Shown here: positions 1-8,943 of the stretch, piece by piece
How the letters are laid out: each line of letters begins with the position of its first letter
How positions within the stretch are numbered: the stretch's first letter is position 1
Origin: Chlorobium sp.
Lineage (GTDB): Bacteria > Bacteroidota > Chlorobiia > Chlorobiales > Chlorobiaceae
NCBI GenBank assembly: GCA_028282595.1
Contig: JANQHQ010000026.1
Location: 110,764 to 174,763 of the forward strand
DNA: 64,000 bases
Reading direction: 5' to 3'
Notes under the pieces: model-generated
What the model was told of the DNA's origin: nothing
Database searches by the model: none
The model's input: only the letters and a program-made list of their open reading frames with translations
Program-made: the position numbers and the translations under genes

Positions 1-2
1 CG

Positions 3-1301
3 GCGGTGGATCATGCGGTGGCCCGCAGCACCGGAAGCGACCCCGGCCCCGTTCACCTGAACGCTCCTTTCAGGGAACCGCTCGATCCCGCAACGCCGCC
101 CGGAGACGAATCGTGGACACGCACGCTTGGCGCATGGAAGACAAGCCGCACACCGCTCGGCCGGAAGGACGGCGGCGAACGTCCGGCAAGCCCGGAGGCG
201 GTCGAACGGGCGGGAGCCCTCCTGGCGAGGGCGTCATCGGTCTTTCTCGTTGCAGGCTCGCTCGACCGGCGGGAGGACGCCGAAGCCGTGCTTGAACTTT
301 CGAAAACTCTCGGGGCGCCGCTCTATGCGGATATCACGTCCCGGCTCCGCTTTCATCCCCTCTACCGGCCCCTGCAGCACCTGATGCTGTCCGAGCTGTT
401 CACTGCCAGCTTCCGGCCGGACACGGTTCTCCATTTCGGCGGAAAACTCGTCGGCAAACTGCCGGGCGCGGCCATGCGGCAATGGCGGCCCGAACACGTG
501 CTCGTCATCAGGAACCGCTCGAGCCGCTACAACCCGGACCACAACGTCACCCTGAGCCTGCAGGAACCGCCCGGCGCTTTCGCCCGCGCACTCGCCGAAA
601 GCCCGATACAAACCCGAAGCACCCCTCTGCCGGTCGAAGCCGTCTGCCGGGAGACCGGCGAGCTTATCGGAAAGCACTGCGCCCCCGGCGCGGCGGCAAC
701 CGAAATCTCCACCGCGCATCTCCTGTCGAAACATCTTCCCGAAGGGCACGGGCTCTTTCTCGCCAACAGCATGCCCGTCAGGGACATGGATGTCTACGCC
801 GCTTCCCGTAGCGGCTCGCTCCCTCCGACGGGAACGAACCGCGGAGCGAGCGGCATCGACGGCAACATCGCAACAGCCGCCGGTTTCGCCGAGGGCATGC
901 GGAAACCGGTCACTCTCCTGATCGGCGACCTGTCGTTCCTGCACGACCTCAACTCACTCACCCTGCTCCGCAGTCTGGAACAGCCGCTGCAGATCGTCGT
1001 GATCAACAACAACGGTGGCGGCATTTTCTCCTTTCTGCCGATCTCGGCCCAGCAAGACATCTTCGAAACCCACTTCGGCACACCGCAGAACGTCAACCTG
1101 CGCCATGCCGCGGAAACGTTCGGCCTGCCCTACCGGAACCCGTCGACCAATGTGGAGTTCATCGAATGCCACGCCGAAAGCTGCCGCTCCGGACTGCCGG
1201 GCATCATTGAAATATCCGGTTCGAGGAAGGACAACCTCCTGGAACATCGCGCCCTGAACGCCGCCATCGGAACAATCGTCGATCGCCACCTATGCGGATA
1301 A
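3..1301 (+). CDS. menD: SEPHCHC synthase MenD (C-terminal part, start outside window)
   Basis: MenD condenses isochorismate with 2-oxoglutarate using thiamine diphosphate, the first committed step of menaquinone synthesis. The open frame runs in from the left edge, so about 430 residues are visible of a family normally 550-590 long. The visible part starts in the sequence typical of the end of the N-terminal domain (PGPVHLNAPFREPL) and goes on through the central domain. The C-terminal ThDP/Mg domain is recognised by GDLSFLHDLNS and the following NNNGGGIFSFLP. The stop overlaps the start of menH by 10 bp, so the two are translated as one operon. No defect is seen in the visible part. Assignment is firm from both motif order and the neighbouring men genes. 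Confidence 0.95.
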   Translation, partial: AVDHAVARSTGSDPGPVHLNAPFREPLDPATPPGDESWTRTLGAWKTSRTPLGRKDGGERPASPEAVERAGALLARASSVFLVAGSLDRREDAEAVLELSKTLGAPLYADITSRLRFHPLYRPLQHLMLSELFTASFRPDTVLHFGGKLVGKLPGAAMRQWRPEHVLVIRNRSSRYNPDHNVTLSLQEPPGAFARALAESPIQTRSTPLPVEAVCRETGELIGKHCAPGAAATEISTAHLLSKHLPEGHGLFLANSMPVRDMDVYAASRSGSLPPTGTNRGASGIDGNIATAAGFAEGMRKPVTLLIGDLSFLHDLNSLTLLRSLEQPLQIVVINNNGGGIFSFLPISAQQDIFETHFGTPQNVNLRHAAETFGLPYRNPSTNVEFIECHAESCRSGLPGIIEISGSRKDNLLEHRALNAAIGTIVDRHLCG

Positions 1302-2110
1302 CGACCTCCCGCTTCGACATGCACGTCGATGTCAGGAGAGGCGGCCGCAAGCCCGGCATCCTTCTCCTGCACGGATTCCTCGGTTCGGGAGCCGACTGGG
1401 AAAAGTCCGCGGAATCCCTGTCGCACGACCGTCCCTGCTTCATGCCGGACCTTCCCTGGCACGGAACCACGTACTCCGTCGACCCGCGGCCCGGTTCTTT
1501 CGAAGAGACCGCCCGGGAGATCACCGAAACGGCGCGAAAAATCAGTCCGGAACCCTGCCACCTCGCAGGCTACTCCATGGGCGGGAGGATCGGTCTCTAT
1601 CTGGCTCTCCACTATCCGGAACAGTTCAGAAGCGCGATTATCGTCTCCGCCTCTCCCGGTCTGAAAACGCCCGAAGAACGAACGCTTCGACGGCAATCGG
1701 ACGAAAGAGTCGCCGAACGGATATCGGCAGGCTTCGAAAGCTTCCTCGACGAGTGGTACCGCCTGCCGCTGTTCGAACCTCTCAGAACCCATCCCTCGTT
1801 CCCCGCGATTCTCGAACGGCGCCGCAAAAACGATCCGGAGTCCCTCGTCACCGCGCTCCGCACTCTCGGAACCGGCCGTCAGCCGTCTCTCTGGAGTACA
1901 CTTCGCGGAAACCGCCTGCCGTTACGCTTTTTCGCCGGGGAAAAAGACACAAAGTACGTTGAGATTGGCCGCCAATTGGTTAATTTATGCCCTTGTTCGG
2001 AACTGGTTGTCTTTCCGGACTGCGGCCACACGCCGCACCTCGAAAACAGGAGTCTGTTTCTCGAACGCCTGACCGGGTTTCTTGACACAGTCGACGGGCG
2101 ATCGGGATAA
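1292..2110 (+). CDS. menH: SHCHC synthase MenH (alpha/beta hydrolase)
   Basis: This 272-residue alpha/beta hydrolase should eliminate pyruvate from SEPHCHC to give SHCHC in menaquinone synthesis. The oxyanion segment LLHGFLGSG lies near residue 25 and the nucleophile elbow GYSMGG places the catalytic serine at about residue 95. The acid is in FFAGEKD near 218 and the histidine in DCGHTPH near 247. Length fits the family. The ATG at 1292 lies inside the last codons of menD, which supports translational coupling. On sequence alone it could be any small hydrolase; the position between menD and menB decides the call. Confidence 0.9.
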   Translation: MRITTSRFDMHVDVRRGGRKPGILLLHGFLGSGADWEKSAESLSHDRPCFMPDLPWHGTTYSVDPRPGSFEETAREITETARKISPEPCHLAGYSMGGRIGLYLALHYPEQFRSAIIVSASPGLKTPEERTLRRQSDERVAERISAGFESFLDEWYRLPLFEPLRTHPSFPAILERRRKNDPESLVTALRTLGTGRQPSLWSTLRGNRLPLRFFAGEKDTKYVEIGRQLVNLCPCSELVVFPDCGHTPHLENRSLFLERLTGFLDTVDGRSG

Positions 2111-2190
2111 ACGCCGCCCGGCGAGACTTTCGAACGGCGACCGGGAACGATACCGGAGCACCTTCATTCAGAACAAAAAAACACTGCATC

Positions 2191-3012
2191 ATGAGCACCG
2201 TAAACTGGATACAGGCCGGTGAATTCACCGATATTTTCTACCATAAGGCCGAAGGCATCGCCAAGATCACCATCAACCGCCCCGAGCGGCGCAACGCATT
2301 CCGTCCGCAGACGGTCGTCGAAATGATCCGCGCGCTCGACGACGCCCGGAACGACGAGGCGATCGGCGTCGTCATCCTCACCGGCGAAGGGCCGCTGGCA
2401 TTCTGCTCAGGCGGCGACCAGAAAATCAGGGGCGACGCGGGCTACGCCGACGAAAAAGGCGTCAACCGGCTCAACGTTCTGGACTTTCAGCGTAACATCC
2501 GCAACTGTCCCAAACCGGTCATCGCCATGGTCGCGGGTTATGCGATCGGGGGCGGACATGTGCTGCACATGCTCTGCGACCTGACCATAGCGGCCGACAA
2601 CGCCGTTTTCGGCCAGACCGGCCCCAAGGTCGGCTCGTTCGACGGCGGCTGGGGCGCGAGCTACATGGCACGCATCGTCGGCCAGAAAAAAGCCCGTGAG
2701 ATCTGGTATCTCTGCCGCCAGTACAGCGCACAGGAAGCGCTCGACATGGGGCTGGTCAATACCGTCGTTCCGCTCGACCGGCTCGAGGAGGAGACCGTCG
2801 CCTGGTGCCGCGAAATTCTCCAGCACTCCCCGCTGGCCATCAGGTGCCTGAAATCCGCCCTGAACGCCGACTGCGACGGCCAGGCGGGCCTGCAGGAGCT
2901 GGCGGGCAACGCAACCCTGCTATACTACATGTGCGAAGAAGCGCAGGAGGGGAAAAACGCCTTCGTGGAGAAACGCAGGCCCGATTTCGGAAAATTCCCG
3001 AAGAGGCCGTGA
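2191..3012 (+). CDS. menB: 1,4-dihydroxy-2-naphthoyl-CoA synthase MenB
   Basis: MenB closes the second ring of the naphthoquinone head group from o-succinylbenzoyl-CoA. The protein has 273 residues, the usual length, and is a crotonase-fold enzyme throughout. Visible signatures are ITINRPERRNAFRPQT near the N-terminus, AFCSGGDQKIRGD, AGYAIGGGHVLHMLCDLTIA and GPKVGSFDGGWG; the last two are MenB-specific forms of the oxyanion-hole and active-site loops. An 80-bp gap separates it from menH, and its stop overlaps the menC start (GTGA at 3009-3012). It acts in the cytoplasm as an oligomer in known relatives. Confidence 0.96.
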   Translation: MSTVNWIQAGEFTDIFYHKAEGIAKITINRPERRNAFRPQTVVEMIRALDDARNDEAIGVVILTGEGPLAFCSGGDQKIRGDAGYADEKGVNRLNVLDFQRNIRNCPKPVIAMVAGYAIGGGHVLHMLCDLTIAADNAVFGQTGPKVGSFDGGWGASYMARIVGQKKAREIWYLCRQYSAQEALDMGLVNTVVPLDRLEEETVAWCREILQHSPLAIRCLKSALNADCDGQAGLQELAGNATLLYYMCEEAQEGKNAFVEKRRPDFGKFPKRP

Positions 3013-4103
3013 AGCCTTGCCTGGCGACCATATACCGCTACTCCATCCCTTTTCTCAGGCCGGTGCCGGTTCGCCGCTCCAGCCTCGGAACAAGGGATGG
3101 TTTCCTTCTCGCCCTCCGATCCCCTGGCGGACACACCGGCTTCGGCGAAATCGCGCCGCTTCCCGGCCTTCATGAGGAAACGCTCGAACAGGCCGGACAG
3201 CAGCTCACAGAATTCCTCCGGCGGCCGCTTCAGGATATCGGGAACCTGACGATCGGCAATGTTGCGGATTCGCTTCCGAAGAACCTTTTCCCCTCCGTTC
3301 TCACCGGCATCGAGATGGCCCTGCTGAACCTGCAGGCCGGAATGAAGGGCGCCTTTCCCCTGCCGCAACCGTACAACCGCCCGGCGAAAATCCTTCCCCT
3401 CAACGCCCTTCTCTTCGGAGACACACCGACCGTACTCGAACAGGCCGCCGCATTCAGCCGGCAGGGCTACCGCACCTTCAAGCTCAAGGTAAACGCACAT
3501 AACGCCGAAGCCGCCTCCGAACAGTTGAACGCCCTCAACCGCACGTTGCCGAAGGACGCCCTGATCAGACTCGACAGCAACCGGTCGTTCGGCCTCGCCG
3601 AAGCCGCCTCGTTCCTCGACACGCTCCCGAAAGAACGGATCGCCTACATCGAGGAGCCCCTGCGGAGAACCCCGGAGATTCCCGAACTCTTCAGGAGAAC
3701 CGGCGTGCGTTCCGCGCTCGACGAATCTCTCTGGCAGCATCCGGGAATCCACTCCCGCCTTCCGACGGAAAGCCTCGGCGGATTCGTGCTCAAGCCATCG
3801 AGGATCGGCGGCGTAGCCGCCACCGTGAAACTGGCTGCCGAGGCGCACTCGCTCGGCCTTCCCGCCGTGATCGGCTCTGCGTTCGAAACCGGCGTGAGCC
3901 TCGGCTTCTTCGTGCGCATCGCCTCCCTCCTCGACCCCGATCCTCCAGCCTGCGGGCTCGACACCTTCCGGCAGTTCCGCAGGGATATCCTTGCCGAACC
4001 GCTCACCGTCGAGGGAGGAAACCTTTCCGTCGAAGAGGCCTACCGCAAGAGTCTCCGCCCGGAATTCTCCATGCTCAAAACCGTCGGCGAATGGACGTTG
4101 TAA
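3009..4103 (+). CDS. menC: o-succinylbenzoate synthase MenC
   Basis: MenC dehydrates SHCHC to o-succinylbenzoate. It belongs to the enolase superfamily, and the expected residues can be read in order: the KxK base in FKLKVN, the metal ligands in RLDSNRS, IEEPL and ALDES, and the second lysine in LKPSRIGG. I chose the GTG at 3009, which overlaps the menB stop by four bases and gives 364 residues. The frame stays open further upstream inside menB, but that extension has no family resemblance. The end overlaps menE. This is a typical tightly packed operon gene. Confidence 0.92.
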   Translation: MKPCLATIYRYSIPFLRPVPVRRSSLGTRDGFLLALRSPGGHTGFGEIAPLPGLHEETLEQAGQQLTEFLRRPLQDIGNLTIGNVADSLPKNLFPSVLTGIEMALLNLQAGMKGAFPLPQPYNRPAKILPLNALLFGDTPTVLEQAAAFSRQGYRTFKLKVNAHNAEAASEQLNALNRTLPKDALIRLDSNRSFGLAEAASFLDTLPKERIAYIEEPLRRTPEIPELFRRTGVRSALDESLWQHPGIHSRLPTESLGGFVLKPSRIGGVAATVKLAAEAHSLGLPAVIGSAFETGVSLGFFVRIASLLDPDPPACGLDTFRQFRRDILAEPLTVEGGNLSVEEAYRKSLRPEFSMLKTVGEWTL

Positions 4104-5488
4104 GAGAAGCGGCACAACGTTTCGGCGAAATCCCGGCCCTTGTGACCGGAGAGAAAACGCTCTCCTTCATCGAACTCGAAAAGGAAACGGCCCGCATCGC
4201 CGGAACCCTCGTCCGTTTCGGCATCGGAAAGGGCGATACCGTCGCTTTCACCATGCCGAACAGTCCCGAGCTCGTGCTCCTGCTCCTGGCGCTCCTGAGA
4301 ACCGGCTCGATCGCCGCACCCCTGAACCATCGCTTCCCGGCCGAAATCGTGCAGACTATTCTGGCGAACCTGAAGCCCGGAACCCTGATCGGCCCCGAGG
4401 CCCTGACCCGCCCGCTCGACTCCCCGGTGAAACTCACCCCGGAAGAGATTGCTACGGAGAGCGCGACCCGGAAAGCGTTCAACAGCGCAACGGTTCAACA
4501 ATTCAACACTCCCGTAACCGTCATTCACACCTCGTCGAGTTCCGGCACACCCAAGGCAGCCCTGCACTCCTTCGGGAACCACTACTTCAGCGCGCTCGGT
4601 TCGAACATGAACATTCCCTTCCGGCCCGGCGACTGCTGGCTGCTTTCCCTTCCGCTCTTCCATATCGGCGGCTATGCGCTGCTCTTCCGCGCCCTGCTGG
4701 GGGGCGGAGCGCTTGCGGTAACCGATCCGGACACACCGACAGCCGGAGCCCTGGAGCGCTTCGACATCACGCACCTGTCACTGGTCCCGACGCAACTCTT
4801 CAGGCTCCTGCAAGACCGTGAAACCTTGAGACGCCTCCGGAAGACCAGGGCTATCCTGCTTGGAGGCAACGCCGCCGAACCGGCACTGCTGCACGATGCA
4901 GCGGCTGAAAATCTGCCGGTTCACCTCAGCTACGGATCGACCGAGATGAGCTCCCAGATCACCACGACCGTCGGTCCGGCAAACACCGTCACCGCCGGAA
5001 GGCTTCTCCCCTATCGAGAGCTCGCCATCGGAGCCGGAGAGGAAATTCTCGTCAAGGGTCCCTGTCTCTTCCGGGGATACCTCTCGCCGGAAGGACCGAA
5101 GCTCGAAACCGACGGTTCCGGCTGGTTCCATACGGGAGATACCGGCACGCTCTCTCCCGAAGGCGAACTGCGAATTACCGGCAGAATGGACAACATGTTT
5201 ATTTCAGGGGGGGAAAACATCCACCCGGAGGAGATCGAGCGGGCGCTCTGCGACATCGGGAGGGTTCGCCGTGCGCTGGTCGTTCCGGCGCCCGACCGGG
5301 AATACGGCGTCAGGCCGAAAGCTTACATCGAGGCCTCGGACGACGCTCCCGGCGACGAAGAGGTCCTTTCACGGCTCCGCGACAGCATCGGAAGCATCAA
5401 GACGCCCGCATCCATCATCCGGGTCCGCGAATGGCGACTGCTTCCCGGAACGGAAAAAATCGACCGGCGATATTATAAAAGCCTGTAG
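4091..5488 (+). CDS. menE: o-succinylbenzoate-CoA ligase MenE
   Basis: MenE activates o-succinylbenzoate to its CoA thioester with ATP. The 465 residues form an ANL-family adenylating enzyme: P-loop-like HTSSSSGTPKAALHS near residue 150, LSYGSTEMSS near 280, and FHTGDTGTLSPEGELRITGRMDNMFISGG near 350, followed by the small C-terminal domain ending in GTEKIDRRYY with its lysine. The ATG at 4091 overlaps menC. Just before the P-loop, residues NSATVQQFNTP are encoded by a TTCAACA-type short repeat also seen in two intergenic places in this window, so a repeat may have been absorbed into the coding region. Confidence 0.93.
   Translation: MDVVREAAQRFGEIPALVTGEKTLSFIELEKETARIAGTLVRFGIGKGDTVAFTMPNSPELVLLLLALLRTGSIAAPLNHRFPAEIVQTILANLKPGTLIGPEALTRPLDSPVKLTPEEIATESATRKAFNSATVQQFNTPVTVIHTSSSSGTPKAALHSFGNHYFSALGSNMNIPFRPGDCWLLSLPLFHIGGYALLFRALLGGGALAVTDPDTPTAGALERFDITHLSLVPTQLFRLLQDRETLRRLRKTRAILLGGNAAEPALLHDAAAENLPVHLSYGSTEMSSQITTTVGPANTVTAGRLLPYRELAIGAGEEILVKGPCLFRGYLSPEGPKLETDGSGWFHTGDTGTLSPEGELRITGRMDNMFISGGENIHPEEIERALCDIGRVRRALVVPAPDREYGVRPKAYIEASDDAPGDEEVLSRLRDSIGSIKTPASIIRVREWRLLPGTEKIDRRYYKSL
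4482..4508 (+). repeat. TTCAACA-type short repeat inside menE
   Basis: The 15-mer TTCAACAATTCAACA at 4494-4508 is identical to one at 48535-48549, and a looser version lies at 19178-19213. The other two copies are intergenic; this one is in frame within menE, in the loop ahead of the ATP-binding segment. Such a heptad-like string is unlike the surrounding codon use. Confidence 0.5.
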
Positions 5489-5547
5489 AGACTCCGCCCG
5501 CAGCCGCCGCGAGTCCCCGCGAAACCGCTCACTGCGGCAAGCCCCGG

Positions 5548-6774
5548 CTATCCCACTTCCTTTCCGGCCATGACGAGAGTCGGAGGAGCGCCGAGGTGCC
5601 GACCGGCGAGCAGTACGTTCCAGTAGAGCCACTCGAAACCGGTTTTTCCTTTCCAGTTCATCTTCGTCTCCTTCAGCAGCGAAAACGGACCGAGATGCGG
5701 CATGGGGTACTTGCCGGGCAACGGCTCGATCTTGTAGTTGAAATCGATGAGGGAAGACGTGCCTTTCGAGTAGACGATAAAGCAGGTCGAGTGACCGTCG
5801 AACATCTCCTCCGGCTTGACGCCGTGAATCTCGGCCATGATGTTGAACACCACGACATCGGCCTCATAATGGGCGACCGATCCGGCCTTGGATGTAGGAA
5901 CGTTGGTCGCATCGCCGACGACGTAGACCCGCTCGTGCTTCAGGGCCTGCAGGGTGTTGTGGTGTGTCGGCACATAACCGATCCCGTCGTCGATGCCCGA
6001 ATCGCTGATCACCTGATCGCCGAAGGTCGTCGGCACAACCACCAGCAGGTCATAGGACACCTTGTCGCCCTGGACCGATTCGATGTACTTCCCCGTGCCG
6101 TTCACCATGCCGAGCTGGAACCCCGTTCTTATCGAGATATCCTTCTCCCTGGCCGATTCCGTCAGAACCGCCGATGCCTTCGGCTTGGTAAAAGCGCCCT
6201 GCAGCGGGGTCACCAGCTCGATCCGGCTCTTGTTACGAACGCCCTTTTTCTTGAGGTACCAGTCCGCAAGAAAAACGAACTCTATCGGAGCCACGGGACA
6301 CTTGAACGGCACGTCCGCGATATCCATCACCAGCGTCCCGCCTTCGAATTTGTCAAGTTTTTTTCTGAGCGCTTCGGCTGCGTCCGGGTAGTAAAACGTA
6401 AAGGTATTTTTGCCCCAGTCCTCCGTCATGCCTTCTGTTTCTTCCGGCAAAACCCTGCATCCTGTCGCGACTACGAGAAAATCGTAGGAAAACGTATGGC
6501 TTCGCGTTTTTACCTCGCGCTTTTCGGTGTCGATACCGGTGATCTCGTCGATCACGAAATTCACGCCGCTCAGGATGTACTTCTTTCTCGACCTCGTCAG
6601 CGATCCCACCTTCTGGATCCCGAAGGGTACGAAAAGCAGCCCCGGCTGGTAGACGTGCTTGTCGTCACGGTCGATCACCGTAATTTCCCAATCGTCGGGC
6701 AAATGCCTGCGCAGGTTGTTCGAAACGATCGTTCCGCCCGTTCCTGCTCCAAGTACGACAATTTTCTTCGACAT
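5548..6774 (-). CDS. sqr: sulfide:quinone oxidoreductase family protein
   Basis: A 408-residue FAD disulfide oxidoreductase expected to oxidise sulfide and pass electrons to menaquinone at the cytoplasmic membrane. It opens with VVLGAGTGGT (FAD site) and has YQPGLLFVPFG, ATGCRVLPEE, PFKCPVAPIE and the second FAD motif VYVVGDATN. Cysteines at about 106, 159 and 331 fit the family pattern; 159 and 331 correspond to the redox pair. The ATG at 6774 is preceded by a strong AAGGAGG at good distance. It is convergent with the menaquinone operon. Several SQR types exist and I cannot settle which this is; a flavocytochrome-like paralogue is less likely. Confidence 0.85.
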   Translation of the reverse strand: MSKKIVVLGAGTGGTIVSNNLRRHLPDDWEITVIDRDDKHVYQPGLLFVPFGIQKVGSLTRSRKKYILSGVNFVIDEITGIDTEKREVKTRSHTFSYDFLVVATGCRVLPEETEGMTEDWGKNTFTFYYPDAAEALRKKLDKFEGGTLVMDIADVPFKCPVAPIEFVFLADWYLKKKGVRNKSRIELVTPLQGAFTKPKASAVLTESAREKDISIRTGFQLGMVNGTGKYIESVQGDKVSYDLLVVVPTTFGDQVISDSGIDDGIGYVPTHHNTLQALKHERVYVVGDATNVPTSKAGSVAHYEADVVVFNIMAEIHGVKPEEMFDGHSTCFIVYSKGTSSLIDFNYKIEPLPGKYPMPHLGPFSLLKETKMNWKGKTGFEWLYWNVLLAGRHLGAPPTLVMAGKEVG

Positions 6775-6994
6775 GTACGACCTCCTTTTTCTTATCCGAA
6801 TTTCCGGATGAACGTTGACAGGCCCTTGAAAAGGATGCGGGAGCAGTCCGGTCCGGCCCATCCCGACCTGCTCATTCGCACCGAAATTCAGGGAGTCCCT
6901 GGAAAAAAATGAAGAGACGTTTATCAGCTTGGTGTGTGGGTTTTCCTTGTCCGGAGGACAAGAAATGACCGGCCTCCTTCTGTCTGTACCGATC

Positions 6995-7010
6995 ATTAAC
7001 AATCGTTAAT
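6995..7010. promoter_or_regulatory. Inverted repeat upstream of sqr, possible operator
   Basis: ATTAAC-AATC-GTTAAT is a perfect 6-bp inverted repeat with a 4-base spacer in an AT-rich stretch about 220 bp ahead of the sqr start. The symmetry and the position suggest a binding site for a dimeric regulator, perhaps overlapping the promoter. No regulator gene lies nearby, so this is inference only. Confidence 0.35.
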
Positions 7011-7241
7011 ATATACACATATGGGCATCATCTGCAAATACGAACCGAAGAAGCGCAAAAAAGTACAAGCAAAAGCCTGAAAAACGGCGACAGGTCGCAA
7101 ACTATCTTAAGCAGGTCCGGGGCTTCCGTTGTAGCAAACGGAACTATACCGGGAAGAAGTGGTTGTTTGGGGAAACGTCTGGAATACTACAAGGGCATAG
7201 CAGCAGGCTGACCCCTGTTTGAGAGATAGGCGGACAACAAA
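7011..7241. other. Intergenic stretch, nothing recognised
   Basis: Between the sqr leader and the AT-rich island there is no convincing gene. A 19-codon open frame from 7020 rich in lysine and arginine, then another short frame ending near 7212, may be decayed coding sequence, but I recognise neither. Confidence 0.3.
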
Positions 7242-8402
7242 TCAGTTTGTCACTGTATTTATCCACTTTGCCATAACTGAAGGCATTCCATCATCCTTTA
7301 CGATACCTGTCGATGACGGTCTGAATAAGGTTTGTAAAATCAGCTCTTTCTGATCGTCCACAGGGCCATGACCTTCACGCAACAAAGCCAAATATGTCAT
7401 TAACATGGTGCGCCGTTCTGTAGCGTCAGCCGTTAAATGCACATGGCTTAAAAGTATTCTAACAAGGATTCTAAGTACCCAAACACCTATTACTGCCGTC
7501 AAAATAACCAAAGAAACCTTCCACACCGGCAAATCTAAAATTTTTTGTTCAACTCCAACAACATTTTTTATTTCCACAAAAAACAACACGCTGACAATAA
7601 CAGCCACAATAACAGACATACATGCAAAAATTATAGATAATCTTTTATGTTGCTCACCTTTGTCTTCCCAATACTTCACGGAAAACTGAAGCGCCAATTT
7701 TTCATCATAAGTATTCTCAATATTTACCAATTCTGTTTTTGACCTGTTGAACAGCTCATCAAGTTCTTTTTGTCCATCTTCTCTTAATTGCAAAGAATTT
7801 TCTTTCTGCTCTTCAAAATCCTGAGAATACTTTTGCAGCAAATCACCGATTTCTGTTTTCTGAGCAGCAAAATTATCCTTGCTTGTATCGAGCAACTTCT
7901 GCCACTCTCCAAGATGCTCTTTTACCGATAAAGACTCCGCCTTACTCCTTTTCACATAACTATGCATAAAAGCATAAGCCAAAAAAGCACCCTCAAAACT
8001 TCCTTCAGAATCTGGGGGCGGTTGATTCCCCAATAATGCAGAAGCCGCATGCGCGGCAATTTTATCATCTAACGTCTTAAGGAATTTTGCTTCCGCAGAA
8101 TAAGAGTAGATCATGCGATTTTGATATAAAAACGTATTAACTTGACCTTGTATTTGCTCTGCATACACAAAAATATCATCCTCATTTCTACTAAGCAACG
8201 AATCCAACGGGCCAAAAAACTTACCAATTTTATTTCTTATTGCTTGAACAGAAGAACGTACATTCCGAGGAGCTTTTTCCAACCATTGCCAATACTCGTT
8301 TTCCTTTTTCCTCCATTGCCTTAGTTCGTCAATTGATGAAAATCTTTTTTCTTCCGGCTTATCCGGCAAAAACACAAATTCAAATTCTTTATTTTTTTTC
8401 AT
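7242..8402 (-). CDS. Coiled-coil membrane protein (resembles DUF6161)
   Basis: A 386-residue protein of unknown role. It starts hydrophilic, has a long helical stretch (about 165-240) rich in K, E and Q that is probably coiled coil, then two membrane segments (about 257-277 and 292-315), and ends with a conserved-looking block reading LTADATERRTMLMTYLALLREG. That block and the architecture resemble the DUF6161 family as I remember it, but I cannot confirm this. The gene is clearly AT-richer than the genes around it and sits beside a toxin-antitoxin pair, so it looks acquired. A defence or signalling role is possible but not shown. Confidence 0.6.
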   Translation of the reverse strand: MKKNKEFEFVFLPDKPEEKRFSSIDELRQWRKKENEYWQWLEKAPRNVRSSVQAIRNKIGKFFGPLDSLLSRNEDDIFVYAEQIQGQVNTFLYQNRMIYSYSAEAKFLKTLDDKIAAHAASALLGNQPPPDSEGSFEGAFLAYAFMHSYVKRSKAESLSVKEHLGEWQKLLDTSKDNFAAQKTEIGDLLQKYSQDFEEQKENSLQLREDGQKELDELFNRSKTELVNIENTYDEKLALQFSVKYWEDKGEQHKRLSIIFACMSVIVAVIVSVLFFVEIKNVVGVEQKILDLPVWKVSLVILTAVIGVWVLRILVRILLSHVHLTADATERRTMLMTYLALLREGHGPVDDQKELILQTLFRPSSTGIVKDDGMPSVMAKWINTVTN

Positions 8403-8488
8403 ATAACAATACCTTATTTTGCATTCATGTTCACATTGAAAATATAAAAAAGAAAATACCTATAAATCACGCCCAACAATACAACCCC

Positions 8489-8770
8489 TTACATACCCGC
8501 AAACATCCGTTTACTGTGTACGACAGTCAGCACTTCAATGCTTTTCGCGCTGCATTTATATATCAACCGATAGGAATAAATAAGAATCTCTCTGGTATCA
8601 GGGTCACCAATCTCAGGAACCTTTCGACCCATTTCAGGAAATTCTGTCAGCAACTCGGCTTTTTCGATGAAGGTATCAATTACCCGGCGAGCATAATATT
8701 TTGAATCCTGAGCAATGTAATCATGGATTTTTTTCAAATCATCCCTGGCAGGGATTGACCAAATTACCAT
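8489..8770 (-). CDS. ParE/RelE-family toxin
   Basis: A 93-residue protein with the RelE/ParE fold pattern: VIWSIPARDDLKKIHDYIA at the start, then FPEMGRKVPE and the closing strands REILIYSYRLIYK and VLTVVHSKR. ParE-type members poison gyrase and RelE-type members cut mRNA on the ribosome; the sequence alone does not tell which. Its start lies inside the end of the gene upstream, and the two share 7 bp, the usual antitoxin-toxin order. Base composition is AT-rich like the neighbouring island gene. Confidence 0.85.
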   Translation of the reverse strand: MVIWSIPARDDLKKIHDYIAQDSKYYARRVIDTFIEKAELLTEFPEMGRKVPEIGDPDTREILIYSYRLIYKCSAKSIEVLTVVHSKRMFAGM

Positions 8771-8943
8771 GACGCAGCTTCTTTTTTCAATTCCTCAATC
8801 GAGATTTTCTTCCCCTCCTCAATAGCTTTCTCCCCCTTCCGGACCTTGTCGATAACATAGAGCTTATACATAATCTCTTCCATATCAACATCTTCCGGCA
8901 ATGCCGATATGACCTTTAGAGCTTCCTGTTTCAACGTTTCCAT
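8764..8943 (-). CDS. Small antitoxin of the ParE/RelE pair
   Basis: A 59-residue acidic and lysine-rich protein (METLKQEALKVISALPEDVD at the start, ending in KKEAASW) that directly precedes and overlaps the toxin gene by 7 bp (ATGGTAA). It has the size and helical character of the short antitoxins that cap ParE/RelE toxins, with the segment EEGKKISIEELKKE typical of the toxin-wrapping tail. It has no clear N-terminal DNA-binding domain, so autoregulation is uncertain. Only a weak purine-rich AAGAAAA precedes its ATG. Confidence 0.75.
   Translation of the reverse strand: METLKQEALKVISALPEDVDMEEIMYKLYVIDKVRKGEKAIEEGKKISIEELKKEAASW

Noticed and set aside
7020..7079. 19-codon lysine-rich frame downstream of the AT-rich spacer
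   Set aside because: Too short and without recognisable family; it could be a decayed gene but this cannot be shown.
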